Assembly: GCF_020497125.1 (NCBI RefSeq)
Contig: NC_059079.1
Location: 16,263,553-16,327,552, forward strand
DNA length: 64,000 nt
Origin: Mauremys mutica
Lineage: Eukaryota > Chordata > Testudines > Geoemydidae
Direction: 5' to 3'
Shown here: piece after piece, positions 24,021-33,513 of the stretch
How the letters are laid out: the number at the start of each line of letters is the position of its first letter
Position numbering within the stretch: position 1 is the first letter of the stretch
Program-made: the position numbers and the translations under genes
Notes under the pieces: generated by a model
Databases searched by the model: none
Seen by the model: only the letters and a program-made list of their open reading frames with translations
What the model was told of the DNA's origin: nothing

Positions 24021-25012
24021 CTCTGCTTACTCAGTTACCCCTCGATGGCCCTGGGTTTGAGTGTTGTTTTCTTTCTTAATACAGTTTGTGAACGCAGTGC
24101 AAGGGAAATTTTTAGGAAGGATTTGAATGGTGAGGGTGGTTGGTTAGCAGCCTGTCTGCAACTCAACATCACCCACTGCTTTTTAGTAGCAGGCCCTCAT
24201 CCAGATTCCTTAGTGGTTACTGGTGAATTGTGTGCACATTGATGGCAGTCCCTCTTGTGGGAAGGAACATAGTCACTGGCACTACTGGCCTATGCGGCAA
24301 GAATTTGCAGGTTGCTTGTGAAATTGTGGCTCACTGCCATACAATAGTGCATAGCATCATCGAACAGTTTTGAATTTTTTGGAGAGGTCTCCAATTTTCT
24401 TGGGGAGATGCAAGCAATGGGTAGACTTTCCCCCTGAGCTGAGGAGGACACCAGGGAAGGCAGAGAGGTGTGGACTTCATTCAAAGCTAATTGGGGAAGT
24501 GTAGTATCAGGGTTGAAATCATGTGGGCAGGGGGATGTTATCTGTTACAAATAAAAAAAGAATAGGACAGCAGCATGATTCATGTATACAGCCACAATAA
24601 ATGATTAAAAGGCAATGGACCAAAGCTTGGAAACATCCACAACATGTACTGGCCGACAGCAGGCAGGAGTCAGGAGCAGGAGGCCATGATACTCACTCTC
24701 CATTGCCAGCCCAGGTTGCATCTCTGCACACATCAGGGTACTAGAGGAGCAAAAGCCCATTAATCTACTATGGACCATGCCCTTTGCTGTTCCTCAGGAC
24801 TGGGATGGGCAATTGCCAACTCATCACCTAACTCTCTATTCAGTTATTCCCTCTCCCTTTTCCCACACCTCCCCAACCAGCCAGTCAATCCATAGCCCCA
24901 TAAAACAACTCTCCAGGTCTAGAACTGCTGCCCTCAACAGGGGCTCCTCTGAAAGGTGCTACAACCTGGTGTTGCTGGGTGCCAGGTGCTCCCAAAATCT
25001 TCTGGTGGGAGG
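24021..25012. other. Intergenic, nothing recognised
   Basis: No supported feature on either strand. Confidence 0.5.
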
Positions 25013-25310
25013 TTTGCAGTGGTGCCAACCATCATAATTTTGAGTCTCATGACATGATGTCCTTCTTAAAGTTCCAGTTTCTGGATTCATGTGATTATGT
25101 GAGACTCTCAGCTTTCTCTTGAAGGAACAAGTAAAGTTTTAGCCCTTATGCTTTCAGAGAAAAGCTTGAAAACATGACCCAAGTGCACTCTGAAGGCTCA
25201 GAACTCAGAAGCAAAGAACAAGACCTCAAAATGTATTATTTTTCAAAACTGCATGAATTTTAAGCCAATCTCCTGATTTTTTGAAGCCTCATTCATAATT
25301 GTGGCATTGA
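25013..25310. mobile_element. MITE family B, diverged
   Basis: Left end CAGTGGTGCCAACCATCAT and right end, in reverse complement, TTCAATGCCACAATTATG. Inner AAAAGCTTGAAAACATGA matches the relic at 6885, and AGTCTCATGACATGATG matches the 8295 copy. Confidence 0.6.
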
Positions 25311-25615
25311 ACTTACACAGCACAACCAAGGGGAAGAACTAGCCTTTTCTAATAAACAAACAGCCACAGAACCTTTATTGTCCACAGAGAGAGGAGATTT
25401 TTTCTTTACAGGCTCAGCTAAAAGACCCCTAAGGAAAGCGTAAGTCTGCTCCTTAGCAGGGAAGAAGAGGTAGTAACACATGACACAAAGAAAGTGGAGG
25501 TATTTAATACCTATTTTGCTTGTCTTGACTCAAAGATTTAATTGTGACTGGATGCATAACACAATTAATATTAACAAGGGGGAAGGAACACAAGCCAGAA
25601 TAGGAAAAAACAGGT

Positions 25616-25745
25616 TAGAAAATATTTAGATAAGTTAGAAGTATTCAGTTCAGCAGGGCACTTAAAGAACTTGAAGCAACCATGGAACCATTAGTGATTA
25701 TCTTCAAGAACTCATGGATGACAAGTAGGACAACAAGCCATCATC
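25616..25745 (+). mobile_element. CR1 LINE reverse-transcriptase fragment
   Basis: Translating the plus strand gives LDKLEVFSSAGHLKELEA followed by EPLVIIFKNSW, a recognisable CR1 ORF2 segment. It is followed directly by a SINE and then the CR1 3' end, so the middle of the ORF is missing. Confidence 0.6.
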
Positions 25746-25749
25746 CTGT

Positions 25750-25935
25750 GGGGGAGAGAGAGAGCTCAATGGCTTGAGCATTAGTCTACTAAACACAGGG
25801 TTGCACATTCAATCCTTGAGGTAGGCCATCTAGGGATTTGTGGGCAAACAATCTGTTTGGGGATTGGTCCTGCTTCAAGCAGGGGGGTTGGACTAGATGA
25901 CCTCCTGAGGTCCCTTCCAACCCTGATATTCTAAT
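25750..25935 (+). repeat. tRNA-derived SINE (Cry I type)
   Basis: The tRNA-like head retains an A-box-like GAGCTCAATGGCTTGAGCA and a decayed B-box (GGGTTGCACATTCAATCC). The tail has GGTTGGACTAGATGACCTCC and CCTTCCAACCCTGATATTC. It lies between CR1 fragments. Confidence 0.88.
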
Positions 25936-26009
25936 CTGCAGCAAGGGAGATTTAGGTTAGATATTAGGGAAATCTTTCAGGATAGTTAAGTACTGGAACA
26001 GGTTACCAA
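25936..26009 (+). mobile_element. CR1 LINE 3' region, left half of an interrupted copy
   Basis: Contains CAGCAAGGGAGATTTAGG and TACTGGAACAGGTTACCAA. The copy continues after the Harbinger insertion at 30187 with GAGAGGTTGTGGAATCCC, re-forming a normal CR1 sequence once one copy of CAA is removed. Confidence 0.85.
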
Positions 26010-26025
26010 GGCCTGGTCTACACTA
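26010..26025 (+). repeat. Harbinger left terminal inverted repeat
   Basis: GGCCTGGTCTACACTA. The partner is at 30171-30186 in opposite orientation. Confidence 0.85.
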
Positions 26026-26355
26026 GGCGATTAAACCGGTTTTAGGAGCGTAAAACCGATTTAACGCCACACCCGTCCACACTAGGAGGCACCTTATATC
26101 GATTTTAATGGCTCTTTAAATCGGTTTCTGTACTCCTCCCCGACGAGAGGAGTAGCGCTAATATCGGGATTAACATATCGGAATAGGGTTAGTGTGGCCG
26201 CAAATCGACGGTATTGGCCCCCCGGCGGTATCCCACAGTGCACCACTGACCGCTCTGGACAGCATTCTGAACTCGGATGCACTGGCCAGGTAGACAGGAA
26301 AAGCCCCGCGAACTTTTGAAATTCATTTCCTGCTTCCCCAGCGTGGAGAGCACAG

Positions 26356-26941
26356 GTGACCACGCACAGCTCATCAGCACAGTTAACAATGCAGTCTCCT
26401 GATAATCGAAAAAGAGCCCCAGCATGGACTGCACGGGAGGTACTGGATCTGATCGCTATCTGGGGAGAGGATTCAGTGCTAACAGAACTGCGTTCCAAAA
26501 GACGAAATGAAAAAGTATTTGAAAGAATTTCTAAGGCTATGACGGATAAAGGCCACAGCAGGGACTCAGTGCAGTGCAGAGTGAAAGTTAAGGAGCTCAG
26601 ACAAGCCTACCAGAAAACCAAAGAAGCAAAAGGAAGGTCCGGGGCAGGTCGAAAAACATGCCGCTTCTATGCTGAGCTGCATGCAATTTTAGGGGGCTGC
26701 GCCACAAGTACCCCACTCCTGATCGTGGATTCCGAGGTGGGGGTTATAATCTCTGCCATGGCTGAGGATTATGCAGACGGGGAAGATGAAGATGAAGAAG
26801 AGGAGGATGACCTAGCAGAGAGCACACAGCACTCCGTGAGCCCCAGCAGCCAGGAGCTTTTTATCACCCTGACGGAATTACCCTCCTCCCAGCCCTCCCA
26901 AGCAACTATCCCAGACAATGACGCCATGGAAGGTACCTCTG
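26356..26941 (+). CDS. Harbinger Myb/SANT-like DNA-binding protein, exon 1
   Basis: First of two coding exons; the spliced product is 352 residues if the first ATG (26356) is used. A second ATG at 26389 is equally plausible. Residues about 20-110 form a trihelix Myb/SANT-like domain (Myb_DNA-bind_4 type), with tryptophans in APAWT and AIWG and the closing C-R-F-Y-A-E-L-H-A-I-L-G motif. An acidic run (Asp/Glu, about residues 140-152) follows. The exon ends in phase 1 at a GTGAGT donor (26942). In studied Harbinger elements the Myb-like protein binds the transposase, brings it to the nucleus and recognises the ends; that role is inferred here from family and position. No stop or frameshift is seen. 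A domesticated host gene is less likely because the gene lies inside intact transposon ends. Confidence 0.9.
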
Positions 26942-27063
26942 GTGAGTGTACCTTTGCAAATAGCAAACATTTTTTTTAAGCAAGTGTTTTTTAATGATTG
27001 ATTTGCCCTGAGGACTTGGGATGCATTCGCAGACAGTATAGTTACTTAGAAAAGTTTGTTAAC

Positions 27064-27339
27064 ATGTCCGGGGATTGAGAGGAAATCCTCCAGGGACATC
27101 TCGATGAAGCGCTCCTGTAGGTACTCCAGAAGCCTTTGCAGAAGGTTTCTGGGCAAGGCATCCTTGTTCTGCCCACCATGGTAGGACACTTTACCACGCC
27201 ATGCATGTAGCAAGTAATCAGGTATCATTGCATGGCAAAGCATAGCAGCGTATGGTCCCGGTGATTGCTGGCATTCAAGAAGCATCCGTTCTTTATCTCG
27301 CTGTGTTATCCTCAGCAAAGTGATATCGTTCAGGATAAC
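27064..27339 (-). CDS. Unknown antisense ORF/exon in the Myb-gene intron
   Basis: A minus-strand frame, open over 27046-27441, lies wholly inside the plus-strand intron. A good splice acceptor (TTCCTGATTTTTAACCAG) ends at 27340, so a phase-0 exon would begin Val-Ile-Leu-Asn at 27339 and run 92 codons to a weak donor-like GTTAAC at 27063. The peptide is evenly composed and protein-like: LLRITQRDKERMLLECQQ, then MIPDYLLHAWRGKVSYHGG, then LQERFIEMSLEDFLSIPG. I recognise no domain. It may be an extra Harbinger gene, a captured host exon or a relic of an older gene. No partner exon was identified. Similar sequence may recur in other turtle copies of the element, but I cannot confirm that here. Confidence 0.4.
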
Positions 27340-27848
27340 CTGGTTAAAAATCAGGAATTTAAGTAAGAGGGATGGCCATTTTCCTACTGGGTTCGTGGAC
27401 TGCAGCAGCTTAAAAAAAAATCCTTTCCTGCACGTAGCCAAGCGGGGGGAGGGGAGGAGTGAAATGCCGATGATCTTTTTTGTGTTTGGTCAGCGGGGCT
27501 TCCCCAAGCTACCAGCCAAGCAGGGGGTGGGGAGTGGGGTGGGAAGGGTGTTGATTAGCAGGGAGCTAGCATGGTATTAGCCATGCGTTGGGGGGAGGGG
27601 TAAATCACTACAGACGCCGAAAGACAGTGGCTTACCATGGCCGCATGCAAGCTGAATTCTGATGCCCGGACCTGTGTCTGTGAGATCTGTAACTCCAGAG
27701 CTGCAGGCACTCAGTATTAAGATGAAAAATGCGACCTTGTAGAGAAATCACATGTGCTATGTAAGGTGAATAGTGCTGTTCACTGTGAAAGAGTATAACC
27801 ATTGTTCTGTAAAATGTATCTTTTTAAATATTTCTCTCCCTCATGCAG

Positions 27849-28321
27849 CTGCAAATTTTTCAAGCGTCCCTCCTCCATCCCAAAGGCTAGCACAGATAAG
27901 GCGGAGGAAAAAGAAGACGCGAGATGAAATGTTCTCGGATATTATGGAAGTTACACGCAATGAAAGAGCTCATCTGAATGAGTGGAAGGACGTGGTATCA
28001 AATTACAGGAAAGATGCCAGTGAACGTGAGGACAGGAGGGACACCCGAGATGAGAGGTGGCGGCAGGAAGATCAGCGGTGGCGGGATGCAACTCTGGGGC
28101 TGCTGCGTGATCAAACTGACATGCTCTGGCGTCTGGTGGAGCTTCAGGAACGGCAGCGGGATCACAGAGTGCCGCTGCAGCCACTGTATAACCACCCTCA
28201 ACCCTCACCATGTTCCACATCCTCCTCACCCAGACGTGTAAGAACGCGTGGGGGGAGGCTCCGTGCACCCGCGCACTCCACCCCTGTGGACAGCCCAACC
28301 AGAAGGCTGTCATTACTGTGA
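27849..28321 (+). CDS. Harbinger Myb/SANT-like protein, exon 2
   Basis: The acceptor TCATGCAG at 27841-27848 joins in frame to exon 1: the split codon G|CT gives Ala, then Ala-Asn-Phe. The segment opens with a Pro/Ser stretch, then a basic cluster RRRKKKTRDEMF that could serve as a nuclear localisation signal. A long charged helical, probably coiled-coil region rich in Arg, Glu and Trp follows (RDERWRQEDQRWRDA), then LLRDQTDMLWRLVELQ and a Pro/Ser/Arg tail ending in SLL at TGA 28319-28321. Such C-terminal helices in this family are thought to mediate protein contacts. AATAAA lies 83 bp after the stop. The intron (26942-27848, 907 bp) contains an antisense open frame. Confidence 0.9.
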
Positions 28322-28403
28322 AATTTTTTAATGGCCTTCTCCATCCCTCCTATCCTCCTCCCAAACCACACCCTTACTTCTCTCCCTCTTTTTATAATGA
28401 ATT

Positions 28404-28409
28404 AATAAA
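28404..28409 (+). terminator. Polyadenylation signal of the Myb-like gene
   Basis: AATAAA 83 bp downstream of the TGA at 28321, with no competing signal between. It is the only close candidate. Confidence 0.7.
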
Positions 28410-28437
28410 GAATTCATGATTTTTAAACAAGAGTGAC

Positions 28438-28443
28438 TTTATT
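28438..28443 (-). terminator. Polyadenylation signal of the transposase gene
   Basis: AATAAA on the minus strand (TTTATT on plus), 96 bp beyond the transposase stop at 28539. It sits 29 bp from the opposing signal, the arrangement expected for two compact convergent genes. Confidence 0.65.
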
Positions 28444-28538
28444 TGCATAAGTAAGCTGTACTCGAAGGGGGAGGGTGAGTTGCTAACAGGGAATGAGTCA
28501 ATCAAGGGGGGGTGGGTGTTCATCAACAAACACAGCAG

Positions 28539-30029
28539 TCACACTGTACCCTGGCCATTGATGAAGCTCGTTTTCAAAGCTTCTCTGATGCGCACCGCTT
28601 CCTGGTGTGCTCTTCTAATCTCCCTGGTGTCTGGCTGCGCGTAATCAGCGGCCAGGTGATTTGCCTCAGCCTCCCACCCCGCCATAAAGGTCTCCCCCTT
28701 ACTCTCACAGAGATTGTGGAGAATACAGCAAGCAGCAATAACATAGGGGACATTGGTTTGGCTGAGGTCTGAGCGAGTCAGTAATGTCTGCCAGCGCGCC
28801 TTTAAACGGCCAAATGCACATTCCACCACCATTCTGTACTTGCTCAGCCTGTAATTGAACAGATCCTGACCACTGTCCAGGCTGCCTGTGTATGGCTTCA
28901 TGAGCCATGGCATCAAGGGGTAGGCTGGGTCCCCCAGGATAACGACAGGCATTTCAACATCCCCAACTGTTATTTTCTGGTCTGGGAAGTAATTCCCTTG
29001 CTGCAGCCGTTTAAACAGAGTAGTGCTTCTGAATACGCGAGCGTCATGAACCCTCCCTGGCCATCCCACGTGGATGTTTGTGAAACGTCCGTTGTGATCC
29101 ACCAGTGCTTGCAGCACCATTGAAAAGTACCCCTTCCGGTTTAAGTACTGGGTGCCCTGGCGCTCCGGTGCCAAGATAGGGATATGGGTTCCATCTATCG
29201 CCCCCCCACAGTTAGGGAATCCCAGTGCAGCAAAGCCATCCACTATGGCCTGCACGTTTCCCAGAGTCACAACCTTTCATAGCAGCAGCTTAGTGATTGC
29301 TTTGGCTACTTGCATCACAGCAGCCCCCACAGTAGATTTTCCAACTCCAAATTGATTCCCGACTGACCGGTAGCTGTCTGGCGTTGCAAGCTTCCACAGG
29401 GCTATCACCACTCGCTTCTCAACTGTGAGGGCTGCTCTCATCTTGGTATTATGGCGTTTCAGGGCAGGGGCAAGCAAGTCACAAAGTTCCATGAAAGTGC
29501 CCTTACGCATGCGAAAGTTTCGCAGCCACTGGGAATCGTCCCACACCTGCAACACAATGCGGTCCCACCAGTCAGTGCTTGTTTCCCGGGCCCAAAATCG
29601 GCGTTCAATGGATAGAATCTGCCCCATTACCATCAGGATCTCCAAAGCGCAGGGGCCCGCGGTTTGAGAGAATTCTGTGTCTATGTCCTCATCACTGTCA
29701 TCACCGCGCTGCCGTATCCGCCTCCTCCTCGCCTCGGTTTGAAGGTCCTGGTTAAACATATACTGCACGAGAGTGCGCGAGGTGTTTAAAACATCCACGA
29801 TTGCGGTATTGAGCTCAGCAGGGTCCATGCTTGCTGTGCTATGGCGTCTGCACAGTTCACCAAGCAAAAAAGGCGCGAAACGGTTGTCTGCTGCTTTCAG
29901 GGAGGGAGGAGTGAGGCTGTACCCAGAACCACCCGCAACAATGATTTTTGCCCCATCAGGCACTGGGATCTCAACCCGGAAATTCCAAGGGGCGGGGGAG
30001 GCTGCGGGAACTATGGGATAGCTACCCAC
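28539..30029 (-). pseudogene. HARBI1-like Harbinger transposase, one in-frame stop
   Basis: A single reading frame of 497 codons from ATG 30029 to TGA 28539-28541, interrupted once by TGA at 29277-29279 (codon 251). An alternative start, MDPAELNTA, is at 29828. The N-terminal half has a charged linker and a helix-turn-helix-like segment (SYRSVGNQFGVGKSTVGAA). The C-terminal half is the DDE_Tnp_4 nuclease: the first Asp in GGAIDGTHIPI (codon 279), the second in GDPAYPLMPW (codon 367), the Glu in VVECAFGRLKARW (codon 403). All three catalytic residues are kept. The enzyme family cuts and rejoins element ends. The product is split as it stands unless the stop is read through, so mobility would need a transposase from another copy. 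No second lesion is visible. The related host gene HARBI1 is excluded by the flanking transposon ends. Confidence 0.93.
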
Positions 30030-30170
30030 AGTGCAACGCTCCAGAAATCGACGCTAGCCTCGGACCGTGGACGCACACCACCGATTTAATGTGTTTAGTG
30101 TGGCCGCGCGAAATCGATTTTATACAATCTGTTTTGCTAAACCGGTTTATGTAAATTCGGAATAATCCCG

Positions 30171-30186
30171 TAGTGTAGACGTACCC
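30171..30186 (-). repeat. Harbinger right terminal inverted repeat
   Basis: The reverse complement reads GGGTACGTCTACACTA. Its last 10 bases equal those of the left repeat. Confidence 0.85.
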
Positions 30187-30349
30187 CAAGAGAGGTTGTG
30201 GAATCCCAACCACTAGAGGCTTTTAAGAACAAGTTAGACAAACATCTGTCAGGGATGGTTCAAGGAATATTTAATCATGCCTTAGCAAGGGGGGATGGAC
30301 TACATAACCTCTTGAAGTCCCTTCTAGCTTTACTTTTCTAAGACTCTGA
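30187..30349 (+). mobile_element. CR1 LINE 3' end, right half of the interrupted copy
   Basis: Continues from 26009 across the Harbinger insertion: GAGAGGTTGTGGAATCCC, CTTTTAAGAACAAGTTAGAC, AACATCTGTCAGGGATGG and a terminus TCTAAGACTCTGA. Confidence 0.85.
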
Positions 30350-31176
30350 TTTGAGCCTGTGGTTCCAAGGTGTCTACATCTCAGATTTGAAATGCATAGA
30401 CCAGAAAGCCAGGACCCAAATATGATATAAAACCAGAAATATTTTGGGAAAACTATTTCTTCTTGCTGATACTCTCCACAGAACTAGTCAGAAAAGAAAG
30501 AATCTTGCTTGACTCTATTATCACTCAGTCTGTAGGGGAATCAAAGCAGTTCTGATAAAGATATCACATTTATCATCATCCAAGGTAAACTTTATAAAGA
30601 TATCAAATTTACAAATATAGCAGGGTCTGGCTTCACATTTAATTGGCTTACACTTTTATATATATCTCATTTTTAAAGTGAGGCCTTTAAAATGCAATTT
30701 GGACAAGTTACTTGTGCAGAGCAGGAATCGTGTAGTCTCATTGCAACTTTAGTGACAAAAGCAGCACAACTTGTAATATGACCTATGCATATGCTTAGAT
30801 TTACGGTGTATTCATTATTTTAATAGCACTTAATGACTTAGTGTCAAAATTCTTTTTCCAACTTTTTTTATTTAAGGAAAAAGCTGTTATGTCACTATCT
30901 CATGCCTCTTCTAATTGGATAAGCATTTCCTTTGTCCTTGAAACAGCAAAGTAGAATGTGTACCCAGGAGCTAGAGAATGAGAAAGCATCTGCCTTTGCA
31001 TTTGGCAGGCCTGAATTAAAAAACTCACTGCGTGTGCTATAATTTTTTGAATTCTGACCAGCACCCCCCTCTTGCGATTCAAATATGCAGTTCTAAATGT
31101 CAAGATAGGCCCATTTTAAAAAAAAGCCTTTGGAACAACGCATAGAACATCAGTGACCTGCATACAACAGAACCCA
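30350..31176. other. Intergenic, nothing recognised
   Basis: No supported gene or repeat. Confidence 0.5.
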
Positions 31177-31281
31177 GGCCGTGATCCAGCAAAGCACTTA
31201 AGTGTAGTAGTCTATTGAAGTCAATGAAGTCACTAAAGTATGTGCTTAACTTTAGCATGTGCTTTGCTGGATTGGGGCCTA
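31177..31281. repeat. Short foldback repeat (105 bp)
   Basis: Arms GTGATCCAGCAAAGCACTT and, in reverse complement, CCAATCCAGCAAAGCACAT, around a centre containing TATTGAAGTCAATGAAGTC. Confidence 0.8.
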
Positions 31282-31440
31282 AATCTATTTCTAGTCAGAG
31301 ACAAACAAAACGAGCGCTGAATACACACAAAACACTTCTGCCAATTTTGTTTTTTAAAAGTACCACCTAAACTACACTGGATGGCTCAGTTACTTTACTT
31401 AGAAGATGCTTCATTGTGTCAAATATTTAATGGAGCGGTT

Positions 31441-31611
31441 GGGGGGAGGGATAGCTCAGTGGTTTGAGCATTGGCCTGTTAAACCCAGGGTTGTGAGTTT
31501 AATCCTCAAGGAGGCCACTTAGGGATCTTGGGCAAAAATTGGTCCTGCTAGTGAAGGCAGGGGGCTGGACTCAATGACCTTTCAAGGTCCCTTCTAGTTC
31601 TAGGAGATTGG
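31441..31611 (+). repeat. tRNA-derived SINE (Cry I type)
   Basis: The tRNA-like head is well kept: A box GATAGCTCAGTGGTTTGAGC, B box GGTTGTGAGTTTAATCC. The tail GGGGCTGGACTCAATGACC plus CCCTTCTAGTTC is CR1-like. Confidence 0.9.
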
Positions 31612-33307
31612 TATATCTCCAATTATTACCTATGATGCCCTGCCTTCAGAATGTCAATGCATTAAAATGGAGCACTATGGAGAATGTTAAAATTCCAGAT
31701 GATAATGAAGCCAAACATAAAGCTGTCACATTTTTTAATAACATGAAAAATGTATTACCACACACCCATTACACAGATATGAGGTTGAGAAAAAGAAAAG
31801 ACATACATGAGCTTTGGCTACTCTACTGCTTCTTACAGGTACTAGTGTACTGCATTAGCAGCCATCCTTTGGACTCTGGTGCATAGTTATGACTTGTTCT
31901 CCTTTCCCATTATATCAATTTGTATAACTACTCTACTCTACAGACTCGTGTGGTTTTTTTTTTTTTTTTTGCAATGCAGGTATTTATACCCTGGACAATG
32001 TTTTCCACCACAGTTCTTGATTAATATTAACACTTTGCCTGGTTATAACCTGCTTAAACCTCATATTTTCTGCACGTAATTCAACCTGGCAAGAGATCAT
32101 AATCCATAATCTTTCTTCACAAATGCACACCTTGTCATAGTTATTAATGCCTTTGTCACCTCCACAGTATCTTACTGCAATGAGCTTTACTGATCACTTG
32201 GAAACTTCAGGTAGTGCAGAATGGAGTTTACCCATTTACTAAGTGGCATTTCTCACAATGAGAATGACACTATTGTGCCATAGTTTTATTTACATGTGCA
32301 ACTGAAGCTGCTGGTTTTAATTTAGGAGGTCCTAAATGGTTTGTCTTCACTACTTAGGGACTCTGCCTCTATCCATGTCCGATCACAAGTGTGATCAGCT
32401 GAAGCACAGACTAATAATCTGCAGTTTTAAGTGGGAGGGAATTTGGGGGCAAGCTGTTAATTGGAGTGAGTCCTCTATACTTAAATTCACTCCCCAAGTT
32501 GGTTAGAAAGGGCCCAGATGTATTGATTCTGTTGCTATGCTGCATGGTTCGCCATTTACATAGGCTTTTCCCTGTGCTGCAAAGGTCTTGAGGTTTTTGA
32601 ATGACAGAAGAGTCTCTCTTTTTTTGGGATGGGGATTCAGAGTCAATCAACTGGCTCTGAGTCAGTAGGTTAACTGTTTAATTTGTTGTGTAATAACGTA
32701 TTAGAGTTCAGCAGCATGCATTTAGGTTTCAATTGGCCTATTTTATACATTTTCTCATAACCTATAATTCAACACTGCATAGTTTCACCGCATGTCAAAA
32801 GTAACCACACTCCAGTAGCTTACTCTTTAAAGAGATTTCTTTACCATTAACTTTGTTACAGTAGACACAGCCTGGACAGTGTTAGAGTGACAAGGACTAT
32901 TTCCTTAATTACTGTACACTGATAATAGCATTTACTCTGGCAGCTCCAGTGCTATTCAATCAAGCGAGATCCAATACAAAAAAGCTGATTTGCCAAAAAA
33001 GAGATTAGCATAAGTGCCTACGGTCACATTCTATTTTTGAAGTTAAAGCTACTGTCTCTGTGAGCACTTCTTGTGGGAACTTTATGAAGATAAAATGGAT
33101 TACTCTCATCTGAGATATTTGGGGAGAATTGCATTGACTCTCAATTGTTAGACTAATTGCATTTTAAAAGAAAAAATTAAAACAAACACCGTAAAATAAA
33201 GAATTGATCAAATCTGGGTTTCAAAGTGCTAAGGAGCATAGAAAAGGCATATTTATCATCTTATGTGGACATGGATATTTGTCTGTTGTGGTGAATTCTG
33301 CACTTCC
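31612..33307. other. Intergenic, nothing recognised
   Basis: A T16-type homopolymer lies near 31950. No exon, RNA or repeat was recognised; the 92-codon frame at 31608-31886 shows no domain. Confidence 0.5.
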
Positions 33308-33320
33308 CAATTTTGTATTG

Positions 33321-33500
33321 TATCAGAGGGGTAGCTGTGTTAATCTGGATCTGTAAAAGCAGCAAAGAGTCTTGTGGCACCTTATAGACTAACAGACGTT
33401 TTGGAGCATGAGCTTTCGTGGGTGAATACCCACTTCGTCGGATGCATGTAGTGGAAATTTCCAGGGGCAGCAAGCAAGAAGCAGGCTAGAGATAACGAGG
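33321..33500 (+). mobile_element. Short retroposon with 13-bp TSD, copy 1
   Basis: A 180-bp unit beginning TATCAGAGGGGTAGCTGTG and ending AGAGATAACGAGG, flanked by the perfect 13-bp duplication CAATTTTGTATTG at 33308-33320 and 33501-33513. TSDs of this length suggest RNA-mediated insertion. It shares about 95% identity over about 110 bp with the copy at 38363. I know the sequence as widespread in reptiles; a Penelope-like or LINE-dependent origin is possible but not shown here. Confidence 0.85.
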
Positions 33501-33513
33501 CAATTTTGTATTG

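Larger units (their letters stand above)
26010..30186. mobile_element. PIF/Harbinger DNA transposon, near-complete (4177 bp)
   Basis: Terminal inverted repeats are GGCCTGGTCTACACTA at the left and, in reverse complement of the right end, GGGTACGTCTACACTA (11/16 identical, the inner GTCTACACTA perfect). The flanking 3-bp TSD is CAA at 26007-26009 and 30187-30189. The boundary is ambiguous by two bases because CCAAG occurs on both sides. A Myb/SANT-like gene (plus strand, two exons) and a HARBI1-type transposase (minus strand) are convergent. Subterminal motifs such as AAACCGGTTT and GTGTGGCCGC occur near both ends. It inserted into a CR1 LINE, so it is younger than that copy. Only one coding lesion was found, in the transposase. 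Confidence 0.95.

Noticed and set aside
28210..28772. Plus-strand frames over the transposase 3' end
   Set aside because: Shadow frames of the Myb exon 2 and the minus-strand transposase.
29425..30154. Plus-strand frames of 67-82 codons
   Set aside because: Antisense shadows of the transposase coding region.
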